DNA from: Chloranthus sessilifolius
Taxonomy: Eukaryota > Streptophyta > Magnoliopsida > Chloranthales > Chloranthaceae
NCBI GenBank assembly: GCA_021018995.1
Contig: CM037588.1
Coordinates: 83,487,765-83,551,764 of the forward strand
Length of the DNA stretch: 64,000 nucleotides
Direction of reading: 5' to 3'
Below, in pieces: positions 43,823 to 53,891 of this stretch. The position numbers and the translations under genes are program-made. The notes below the pieces were generated by a model. That model made no database searches and had not been told where the DNA came from. It worked only from the letters and a program-made list of their open reading frames with translations. Position 1 is the first letter of the stretch; each line of letters begins with the position of its first letter.

Positions 43823-45290
43823 TTTTCCTCTTCACTACCCACTGTGTTGTTTATTATTCTTCCACTTCTCAAAGTAGTCACAGCTTTGATTTCCTCATGG
43901 CCATTTGAGGATTCTCCAACCATGAACTGTCCCTTAGGATTGTTCACAGGTTGGCTGGGTAGTTTACCCTCTTCTCTCTTAGCCAATGAATTTGAGAGTT
44001 GGCCCAGAGTTTCTTCAATTTTTTTAATGCTCTGACTGTGAAGGTTCACGATGCGAGAAGTTCAAGATTTTGAAGTGAACTCAAGACCTGCGCTACAAAG
44101 GTCAGGGATCTAGGAGGGGCAGGGGCTGGTGCATCGCCGCATGGCTTGTTGTTGGTTAGGTCATGAAAATTTGATTTATTATAAAAATTTCACGATATGG
44201 TCGAAAGGTGTTTGAAAGGTAATTGATTTTTGGGCCGCCGCTTGGGTAATTTCCGATTCCACCCGAGATTAGGATGAGATCTCCATGGGTAGTCATTCGA
44301 TTGCATCTTCCATAAGACTGAAATTTGCATGAGCTTGTTCCATCATGAGTTAAAATTGTGATGCGTAGGACATTGATCAATGGAATGAGTGGGGCTGCAT
44401 ATCGACTGCCTCCTCTACTCTTGACCCATTTGGAGCTTTAAATGAGTCCATCACTATCAAATTTTGTGGTCAAATTATCCACTTTCCTTTCCTCATTGAC
44501 TTCATAAACTTTCCTCTTGTGAATTGGGGATTATTCATCCTAGCTGGATTCTCGTCCCTTGGCGTAGATTCCTGTGGGTTGAATTTTCTCCAATCACCTC
44601 AAAGAGGTCCCAAACCTCTTCAACTGTTTTCTGCAAGTAGGTACCTCCACAAGAGGCATCCACCATGTTCTTGCCCTTCTGATCAGTTCCTTGATAGAAG
44701 CTTTGAACCAACTGCCATTTAGGAATTTGATGGTGAGGGCATTGTCTTAACAGTTCTTTAAACCTTTCCCATGCTTCATGGAAAGTTTCAGTTGAGTTTT
44801 GGGAAAAAGAGATGATGCTTTGTCTCAGTTGGATGGTTTTAGTCATTGGGAAATATTTTGACAAAATTGACATTGCAAATCATTCCATGATGTGATGTCA
44901 TTTGGTGCTAACATAGATAACCATGCTCTAGCTTTGTCCTTTAATGAAAAGGAAAGAGCCTAAGCTTGGTTGCCTCGACCAAGTCCTATGTTAAATGTTG
45001 TGCATAAAGCGAAATTCATCAATGTGTTTGTAAGGGTCTTCCTTACTCAATCCATGGAATGAAGGCAACATTTGGATGGTGGAGGACTTAATTTCATAAT
45101 TTCCCTCCACTGTGGGAAATTGAATGCAAAATGGGGAATTATAAGCACCAGGGGCAAAGTAGTCTCTTAACAATCTCTGTTCGTCACCCATTTCAGCAGA
45201 TGTCTGTGATGTATGTCGGTTTCTTAGGAGTCTTTCAACTTCTGAATTTAACGGGAGAATCTCAGGATTGAGGGTTCTCCTGCCAAACAT
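43823..45290 (-). pseudogene. gag: Ath-2 gag copy 4
   Basis: ATG at 45288-45290 (MFGRRTLNPEILPL). The N-terminal third is open (IQMLPSFHGLSKEDPYKH). The capsid part is in another frame (44873-44535, with PHHQIPKWQLVQSFYQG and VDASCGGTYLQ), and the C-terminus runs through KIEETLGQLSNSLAKREEG. The frame then reads across the junction into LTR sequence (ITWRELLEA) and stops inside the LTR fragment at 43774. The zinc-knuckle region near 44380-44430 is damaged at CTG/CAG-type positions. Confidence 0.85.
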
Positions 45291-45446
45291 ACAACTCAGA
45301 GAGGAATTTGGTACAGCAAACCTGTTGAATTACGTGCTTTCCTTTCCTTCATGCAGCTGTAAGCTGCACAGAAATAACAACAGAATTAATAAATGACTGA
45401 TAAATAAATGAAAATAAACATAGGTCTTATCTATTTTAGAACAAAT

Positions 45447-45464
45447 TCCCCGGCAACGGCGCCA
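45447..45464 (-). other. Ath-2 internal PBS (between units 4 and 3)
   Basis: TCCCCGGCAACGGCGCCA is a perfect tRNA-Asp 3' end match. Beyond it the sequence is normal element leader (AATTTGTTCTAAAATAGAT on the minus strand), not tRNA. Confidence 0.92.
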
Positions 45465-45470
45465 AAAACT

Positions 45471-46667
45471 TGTTGTTGCTCCAAGTGTGCCAAAATTATG
45501 TGCATTATAAATCAATAATTAAAGAATGAAAGAATGCTAGGTTATATGGATGTTAACTTATGAAAGGGATATCAGCACATTTGGGGCTAACACTGGCCTG
45601 CAAGATCAGGGCCAATTGTAGTAAGTTTTAAAAGTGAGTATATTAAAGATCGTCCACAGAGAATTTGTCTGAAATATGAGATAGACCTCCAGATCTGTGC
45701 TACCAGATCTGGCTCTATAATTATCTAGAAAGCAGATAAAAAGAGAGTGTTGGGTTTTGTCACGTTTAACTAAAAGCAAATAAAGAAAAGAACTAACTAA
45801 CTGATCCAGATTCAAGTTGGGGAAGTGATTAAAATAAATCAAATGGAGAAATAATAACTTTCTGTGGTTTCGCCTTTGAATTTTAATGGAGAATCTGCAA
45901 CTAAACAGAGTTGATTCAATCTTCATCTGGCTACCAGCACAGATGTAAGAGAAATAAATCTGAATTAAGGAAGGGGTTTAGACTTATGGTTATGATCTCA
46001 TCACTTAAATGGTCACGGATCATCTAATAGTTGTTGACCTATCCTCAATTCGTAACATGAACATCATCGCAAGTGTCCGTAACTAGGTTACCAACGCTAA
46101 TTGCAGATGCAGGGTAATGAATCAGGGGAAATTTCATGCAAAGTAGTGAATCTAAAGGAGTCTAATGCACTAAGGTGATCAATAAGAACCCTTGACATGA
46201 ATCCAATGGAGAAACACAGTTCTGACAAAGAACCTTTTAAATTCAATCTTACAATTACTGAGCACGGCTTTAGAAAGCCCTCGGACTAGCGCCTTGAATC
46301 CGATCTCTTTGGAGTTACAAAAGCACTCTCAAAGAACTCTCAAAAGCAAAACAGAGGAAGAAATTACAAGGTAGAGAGACTATCCGATCGGAAGGGAGGA
46401 AACAGAGATGAAAACTCAAAATCTGGATGCCCCAATTGGGCAAATGTCTTCTCAATTTATAGCTTTCTCTATCCTCGCACAAGGTCGAATTGACCAATCG
46501 AAGTGCTCAGATCCGATTGCCCAATGGTCATGAGCACGGGATCCAGACCGTTTCGCCAATGAAAATGCTCGATTTGGTTCGCCAATCAGCGTTAGAAGCA
46601 TCAATTCGTATGGGAATTCAAAAGTCTGCTTGAGCTTCTAGAAGTTCCCGCCAAGTGATTTCATCTT
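45471..46667 (-). mobile_element. Ath-2 internal LTR fragment 3
   Basis: It starts TGTTGTTGCTCCAAG next to the PBS and ends at the same U3/gag junction as the other fragments. The first 600 bp are identical to the 3' LTR; the part from 46010 to 46640 shows many CAG/CTG-to-CG differences. Confidence 0.9.
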
Positions 46668-48095
46668 TTCCTCTTCACTACCCAATCGTTGTTGTTTATT
46701 ATTCTTCCACTTCTCAAAGTAGTCACTTTGATTTCCTCATGGCCATTTGAGGATTCTCCAACCATGAACTCCCTTAGGATTGTTCACGTTGGTTTACCCT
46801 CTTCTCTCTTAGCCAATGAATTTGAGAGTTGGCCCAGTTTCTTCAATTTTTTAATGCTCGAGTGAAGGTTCACACCAGACAGAAGTTCCAAGATTTTGAA
46901 GTGAACTCAAGACTTGCTCTTCAAAGGTCGTGGATCTAGGAGGGGCAGGCTGTGCGTGCATCACGCATGGCTTGTTGTTGGTTAGGTCATTGAAAATTTG
47001 ATTTATTATAAAAATTCTACGATATGGCCGAAAGGTGTTTGAAAGGTAATTGATTTTGAAGTCTTCGTAATTTCCGATTCCACGAGATTAGGATGAGATC
47101 TCCATGGGTAGTCATTCGATTGCATCATCCATAAGACTGGCATGAGCTTGTTCCATCATGAGTTAAAATTGTGATGCGGACATTGATCAATGGAATGAGT
47201 GGGGGCGCATATCGGACATGCCTCCTCTACTCTTGACCCATTTGGAGCTTTAAATGAGTCCATCATCTATCAAATTTTGTGGTCAAATTATCCACTTTCC
47301 TTTCCACTCATTGACTTCATAAACTTTCCTCTTGTGAATTGGGGATTATTCATCCTAGTCTGGATTCTCGGTCCCTTGGCGAGATTCTCTGGGTTGAATT
47401 TTCTCCAATCACCTCAAAGAGGTCCCAAACCTCTTCAACTGCTTTCAAGTAGGTACCTCCACAAGAGGCATCCACCATGTTCTTGCCCTTCTCGATCGGT
47501 TCCTTGATAGAAGCTTTGAACCATTTGCCATTTAGGAATTTGATGGTGAGGGCATTGTCTTAACAGTTCTTTAAACCTTTCCCATGCTTCATGGAAAGTT
47601 TCAATGAGTTTTGGGAAAAGAGATGATGCTTTGTCTCGATTGGTGGTTTTAGTCATTGGGAAATATTTTGACAAAATTGACATTGCAAATCATTCCATGA
47701 TGTGATGTCATTTGGTGCTAACATAGATAACCATGCTCTAGCTTTGTCCTTTAATGAAAAAGGAAAGAGCCTAAGCTTGGTTGCCTCTGACCAAGTCCAA
47801 ATATGTTAAATGTTGTGCATAAAGCCGAAATTCATCAATGTGTTTGTAAGGGTCTTCCTTACTCAATCCATGGAATGAAGGCAACATTTGGATGGTGGAG
47901 GACTTAATTTCATAATTTCCCTCCACTGTGGGAAATTGAATGCAAAATGGGGAATTATAAGCACCAGCAAAGTAGTCTCTTAACAATCTCTCACACCCAT
48001 TTCAAATATGTCCGTGATGTATGTTTGCTTTCTTAGGAGTCTTTCAACTTCCGAATTTAACGAGAATCTCGGATTGAGGGTTCTCCGCCAAACAT
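46668..48095 (-). pseudogene. gag: Ath-2 gag copy 3
   Basis: ATG at 48093-48095. It is collinear with copy 4 and Ath-1 gag, and contains IQMLPSFHGLSKEDPYKH (47771-47986) and FPKLIETFHEAWERFKELL (47683-47435). It is broken into many frames by 1-3 base losses, nearly all at CTG or CAG triplets, including the zinc-knuckle and Gln-rich segments. Confidence 0.82.
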
Positions 48096-48242
48096 ACAAC
48101 TCGAGAGGAATTTGGTACAAGAACCCGTTGAATTACGTGCTTTCCTTTCTTCATGCAGTGGTACGTATAATAACAACAGAATTAATAAATGACTGATAAA
48201 TAAATGAAAATAAACATAGGTCTTATCTATTTTAGAACAAAT

Positions 48243-48260
48243 TCCCCGGCAACGGCGCCA
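48243..48260 (-). other. Ath-2 internal PBS (between units 3 and 2)
   Basis: Perfect tRNA-Asp 3' end match (TCCCCGGCAACGGCGCCA), followed on the minus strand by normal leader. Confidence 0.92.
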
Positions 48261-48266
48261 AAAACT

Positions 48267-49462
48267 TGTTGTTGCTCCAAGTGTGCCAAAATTATGTGCA
48301 TTATAAATCAATAATTAAAGAATGAAAGAATGCTAGGTTATATGGATGTTAACTTATGAAAGGGATATCAGCACATTTGGGGCTAACACTGGCCTGCAAG
48401 ATCAGGGCCAATTGTAGTAAGTTTTAAAAGTGAGTATATTAAAGATCGTCCACAGAGAATTTGTATGCAAAATATGAGATAGACCTCGGATCTGCTACGG
48501 ATCTGGCTCTATAATTATCTAGAAAGCGGATAAAAGAGAGTGTTGGGTTTTGTCACGTTTAACTAAAAGCAAATAAAGAAAAGAACTAACTAATCGATCC
48601 GGACTCAAGTTGGAAGTGATTAAAATAAATCAAATGGAGAAATAATAACTTTCGTGGTTTCGCTTTGAATTTTAATGGAGAATCAACTAAACAGCGAGTT
48701 GATTCAATCTTCATCCGGCTACCAAAGACAGATGTAAGAGAAATAAATCTGAATTAAGGAAGGGTTTAGACTTATGGTTATGATCTCCACTTAAATGGTC
48801 ACATGATCATCCAATAGTTGTTGACCTATCCTCAATTGAACATGAACATCATCGCAAGTCTTTATCGAACTAGGTTACCAACGCTAATTTAAATGTGGTA
48901 ATGAATCAAGGAAATTGCATGCAAAGTAGTGAATCTAAAGGAGTCTAATGCACTAAGGTGATCAATAAGAACCCTTGACATGAATCCAATGGAGAAAACA
49001 CAGTTTACAAGAACCTTTTAAATTCAATCTTACAATTACAGAGCACGGCTTTAGAAAGCCCTCGGACTAGCGCCTTGAATCCGATCTCTTTGGAGTTACA
49101 AAAGCACTCTCAAAGAACTCTCAAAAGCAAAAACAGAGGAAGAAATTACAAAGTACAGATAGACTATCTGACCGGAAGGAGGGAAACAGAGATGAAAACT
49201 CAAAATCTGGATGCCCCAATTGGGCAAATGTCTTCTCAATTTATAGCTTTCCCTCTATCCTGCACAAGGCTGAATTGACCAATCAGAAGTGCTCAGATCT
49301 GGATTGCCCAATGGCTGTTGAGCACGGGGATCCAGATCTGTTCTGGCCAATGAAAATGCTCTGATTTGGTTCGGCCAATCAGGCGTTAGAAGCATCAATT
49401 CTGTTATGGGAATTCAAAAGTCTGTTTGAGCTTCTAGAAGTTCCCGCCAAGTGATTTCATCT
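48267..49462 (-). mobile_element. Ath-2 internal LTR fragment 2
   Basis: Same extent as the other fragments. Differences from the 3' LTR cluster at CAG/CTG sites up to about 49170; from 49170 on it is identical to fragment 4 at 43530 onward. TATA at 49238-49245. Confidence 0.9.
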
Positions 49463-50924
49463 TTTTCCTCTTCACTACCCACTGTGTTGTTTATTATTCT
49501 TCCACTTCTCAAAGTAGTCACAGCTTTGATTTCCTCATGGCCATTTGAGGATTCTCCAACCATGAACTGTCCCTTAGGATTGTTCACAGGTTGGCTGGGT
49601 AGTTTACCCTCTTCTCTCTTAGCCAATGAATTTGAGAGTTGGCCCAGAGTTTCTTCAATTTTTTTAATGCTCTGACTGTGAAGGTTCACAGTCTGAGACA
49701 GAGTTCCAAGATTTTGAAGTGAACTCAAGACTTGCTCTTCAAAGGTCAGGGATCTAGGAGGGGCAGGGGCTGGTGCAGACTGCTGCATGGCTTGTTGTTG
49801 GTTAGGCTGCTGAAAATTTGATTTATTATAAAAATTCTGCTGATATGGCTGAGGAGGTTTGAAAGGTAATTGATTTTTGGCGCTGCTGTTGGTAATTTCG
49901 ATTCCACCGAGATTAGGATGAGATCTCCATGGGTAGTCATTCGATTGCATCCGCCCATAAGACTGAAAGTCATGAGCTTGTTCCATCATGAGTTCGAAAT
50001 TGTGATGCGTATGACATTGATCAATGGAATGAGTGGGGGCGGCATATCGGACATGCCTCCTCTACTCTTGACCCATTTGGAGCTTTAAATGAGTCCATCA
50101 CTATCAAATTTTGTGGTCAAATTATCCACTTTCCTTTCCACTCATTGACTTCATAAACTTTCCTCTTGTGAATTGGGGATTATTCATCCTAGCCGGATTC
50201 TCGGTGTCCCTTGGCGAGATTCCTCATTGGGTTGAATTTTCTCCAATCACCTCAAAGAGGTCCCAAACCTCTTCAATGTCAAGTAGGTACCTCCACAAGA
50301 GGCATCCACCATGTTCTTGCCCTTCCGATCAGTTCCTTGATAGAAGCTTTGAACCACCGCCATTTAGGAATTTGATGGTGAGGGCATTGTCTTAACATTC
50401 TTTAAACCTTTCCCATGCTTCATGGAAAGTTTCATTGAGTTTTGGGAAAAGAGATGATGCTTTGTCTCGTTGGCTGGTTTTAGTCATTGGGAAATATTTT
50501 GACAAAATTGACATTGCAAATCATTCCATGATGTGATCTTTGTTTGGTGCTAACATAGATAACCATGCTCTAGCTTTGTCCTTTAATGAAAAAGGAAAGA
50601 GCCTAAGCTTGGTTGCCTCCTGACCAAGTCCTATGTTAAATGTTGTGCATAAAGCCAGAAATTCATCAATGTGTTTGTAAGGGTCTTCCTTACTCAATCC
50701 ATGGAATGAAGGCAACATTTGGATGGTGGAGGACTTAATTTCATAATTTCCCTCCATGGGAAATTGAATGCAAATGAATTATAAGCACCGAGGCAAAGTA
50801 GTCTCTTAACAATCTCTGTTCGTCACCCATTTCAGATATGCATGATGTATGTCGGTTTCTTAGGAGTCTTTCAACTTCGAATTTAACGGAGAATCTCGTG
50901 ATTGAGGGTTCTCACGCCAAACAT
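49463..50924 (-). pseudogene. gag: Ath-2 gag copy 2 (best-preserved C-terminal half)
   Basis: ATG at 50922-50924. The C-terminal half (49989-49463) is open and looks uncorrupted: DYPWRSHPNLG, PYQQNFYNKSNFQQ, a Pro/Ala stretch, RSLTFEEQVLSSLQNLG and KIEETLGQLSNSLAKREEG. It serves as the reference for this region. The N-terminal capsid part is readable at 50757-50521 (IQMLPSFHGLSKEDPYKH, FPFSLKDKARAWLSML) with frame breaks elsewhere. It reads into the LTR fragment and stops at 49414. Confidence 0.87.
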
Positions 50925-51032
50925 ACAACTCAGAGAAATTTGGCAAACTGTTGAATTACGTGCTTTCCTTTCCTTCATGCTGATGATAAATAAATGAAAA
51001 TAAACATAGGTCTTATCTATTTTAGAACAAAT

Positions 51033-51050
51033 TCCCAAAACTTGGCGTAA
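51033..51050 (-). other. Ath-2 internal PBS (between units 2 and 1), degraded
   Basis: At the position of the PBS the sequence reads ATTCCCAAAACTTGGCGT instead of the tRNA-Asp complement, although both flanks (ACAAATTCC and AAAACTTGTTGTTGCTCC) are conserved. Confidence 0.6.
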
Positions 51051-51055
51051 AAACT

Positions 51056-52252
51056 TGTTGTTGCTCCAAGTGTGCCAAAATTATGTGCATTATAAATAAT
51101 TAATAAAAGAATGAAAGAATGCTAGGTTATATGGATGTTACCTTATGAAAGGGATATCAGCACATTTGGGGCTAACACTGGCCTGCAAGACCAGGGCCAA
51201 TTGTAGTAAGTTTTAAAAGTGAGTATATTAAAGATCGTCCACGAGAATTTGTCTGAATATGAGATAGACCTCCGGATCTGTATACAGATCCGCTCTATAA
51301 TTATCTAGAAAGCGATAAAAAGAGAGTGTTGGGTTTTGTCACGCTTTAACTAAAAGCAAATAAAGAAAAGAACTAACTAACTCGATCCGGACTCAAGTTG
51401 GGGAAGTGATTAAAATAAATCAAATGGAGAAATAATAACTTTCGTGGTTTCGCTTTGAATTTTAATGGAGAATCGCAACTAAGAGTTGATTCAATCTTCA
51501 TCTGCTACCAAAGACAGATGTAAGAGAAATAAATCTGAATTAAGGAAGGGGTTTAGACTTATGGTTATGATCATCACTTAAATGGTCACAGATCATCCAA
51601 TAGTTGTTGACCTATCCTCAATTCGTGAACATGAACATCAACGCAAGTCTTTATCGAACTAGGTTACCAACGCTAATTAAATTGCAGGTAATGAATCAAG
51701 GAAATTGCATGCAAAGTAGTGAATCTAAAGGAGTCTAATGCACTAAGGTGATCAATAAGAACCCTTGACATGAATCCAATGGAGAAAACACGCTTCTGAC
51801 AACCTTTTAAATTCAATCTTACAATTACAGAGCACGGCTTTAGAAAGCCCTCAGACTAGCAGTCTTGAATCCGATCTCTTTGGAGTTACAAAAGCACTCT
51901 CAGCAACTCTCAAAAGCAAAACAGAGGAAGAAATTACAAGGGGTACAGATAGACTATCTGATCGGAAGGAGGGAAACAGAGATGAAAACTCAAAATCTGG
52001 ATGCCCCAATTGGGCAAATGTCTTCTCAATTTATAGCTTTCCCTCTATCCTGCACAAGGCTGAATTGACCAATCAGAAGTGCTCAGATCTGGATTGCCCA
52101 ATGGCTGTTGAGCACGGGGATCCAGATCTGTTCTGGCCAATGAAAATGCTCTGATTTGGTTCGGCCAATCAGGCGTTAGAAGCATCAATTCTGTTATGGG
52201 AATTCAAAAGTCTGTTTGAGCTTCTAGAAGTTCCCGCCAAGTGATTTCATCT
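51056..52252 (-). mobile_element. Ath-2 internal LTR fragment 1
   Basis: Same extent and orientation as fragments 2-4. It is clean from about 51700 to 52250 and has CAG/CTG-type differences at 51240-51660. Confidence 0.9.
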
Positions 52253-53715
52253 TTTTCCTCTTCACTACCCACTGTGTTGTTTATTATTCTTCCACTTCTC
52301 AAAGTAGTCACAGCTTTGATTTCCTCATGGCCATTTGAGGATTCTCCAACCATGAAGCTCCCTTAGGATTGTTCACAGTTGGTGTGGTAGTTACCCTCTT
52401 CTCTCTTAGCCAATGAATTTGAGAGTTGGCCCGAGTTTCTTCAATTTTTTAATGCTCGACTTGTGAAGGTTCACGATGCGAGACAGAGTTCAAGATTTTG
52501 AAGTGAACTCAAGACTTGCTCTTCAAAGGTCGTGGATCTAGGAGGCGGTGGCTGGTTTTGCATGGCTTGTTGTTGGTTAGGTGCTGAAAATTTGATTTAT
52601 TATAAAAATTCTCCGATATGGCCGAAAGCAGTTTGAAAGGTACTTGATTTTCGGGCTGCTGCTGCTGTTGGGGTTGGTAATTTCCCTGATTCCACCTGAG
52701 GTTAGCATGAGATCTCCATGGGTAGTCACTCGGTTGCCTCTGTCCATAGGACCGAGCTGCATGAGCTTGTTCCATCATGAGTTAAATTGTGATGCGAAGG
52801 ACATTGATCAATGGAATGAGTGGGGGGCATATCGACATGCCTCCTCTACTCTTGACCCATTTGGAGCTTTAAATGAGTCCATCCTATCAAATTTTGTGGT
52901 CAAATTATCCACTTTCCTTTCCAGCTCATTGACTTCATAAACTTTCCCTCTTGTGAATTGGGGATTATTCATCCTATTTGGATTCTCGGTGTCCCTTGGC
53001 GTAGATTCCTGCTTTGGGTTGAATTTTCTCCAATCACCTCAAAGAGGTCCCAAACCTCTTCAACTGTTTTACAAGTAGGTACCTCCACAAGAGGCATCCA
53101 CCATGTTCTTGCCCTTGATCAGTTCCTTGATAGAAGCTTTGAACCATTGCCATTTAGGAATTTGATGGTGAGGGCATTGTCTTATGATTCTTTAAACCTT
53201 TCCCATGCTTCATGGAAAGTTTGATTGAGTTTTGGGAAAAGAGATGATGCTTTGTCTCAGTTGGCTGGTTTTAGTCATTGGGAAATATTTTGACAAAATT
53301 GACATTGCAAATCATTCCATGATGTGATCTTTGTTTGGTGCTAACATAGATAACCATGCTCTAGCTTTGTCCTTTAATGAAAAGGAAAGAGCCTAAGCTT
53401 GGTTGCCTCGACCAAGTCCATTATGTTAAATGTTGTGCATAAAGCCAAATTCATCAATGTGTTTGTAAGGGTCTTCCTTACTCAATCCATGGAATGAAGG
53501 CAACATTTGGATGGTGGAGGACTTAATTTCATAATTTCCCTCCACGTGGGAAATTGAATGCAAAATGGGGAATTATAAGCACCAGGCAAAGTAGTCTCTT
53601 AACAATCTCGCTCGTCACCCATTTGAGATATGTCCGTGATGTATGATGTTTCTTAGAGTCTTTCAACTTACGAATTTAACGGAGAATCTCGGATTGAGGT
53701 TCTCACGCCAAACAT
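52253..53715 (-). pseudogene. gag: Ath-2 gag copy 1 (next to the 5' LTR)
   Basis: ATG at 53713-53715. It is collinear with the other copies. The segment 52778-52600 (MMEQAHAARSYGQRQPSDYP) differs in real substitutions from copy 2 (MMEQAHDFQSYGRMQSNDYP), and its Gln-rich run is longer. Frame breaks are concentrated at CTG/CAG positions. This is the gag that would follow the genuine 5' LTR and PBS. Confidence 0.83.
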
Positions 53716-53867
53716 ACAACTCGAGAGGAATTTGGCACAAACTGTTGAATTACGTGCTTTCCTTTCCTTCATGCATTGTAAGTTTCACGTAAATAACAAA
53801 TGTAATTAATAAATGATGATAAATAAATGAAAATAAACATAGGTCTTATCTATTTTAGAACAAATTC

Positions 53868-53885
53868 CCGACAGAACGGTGCCAA
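53868..53885 (-). other. Ath-2 PBS at the 5' LTR, degraded
   Basis: ATTCCCGACAGAACGGTGCC lies where the tRNA-Asp complement is expected, between ACAAATTCC and AAAAACTTGTTGTTGCTCC. Only parts of the 18 nt match, either from mutation or from consensus error. Confidence 0.65.
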
Positions 53886-53891
53886 AAACTT

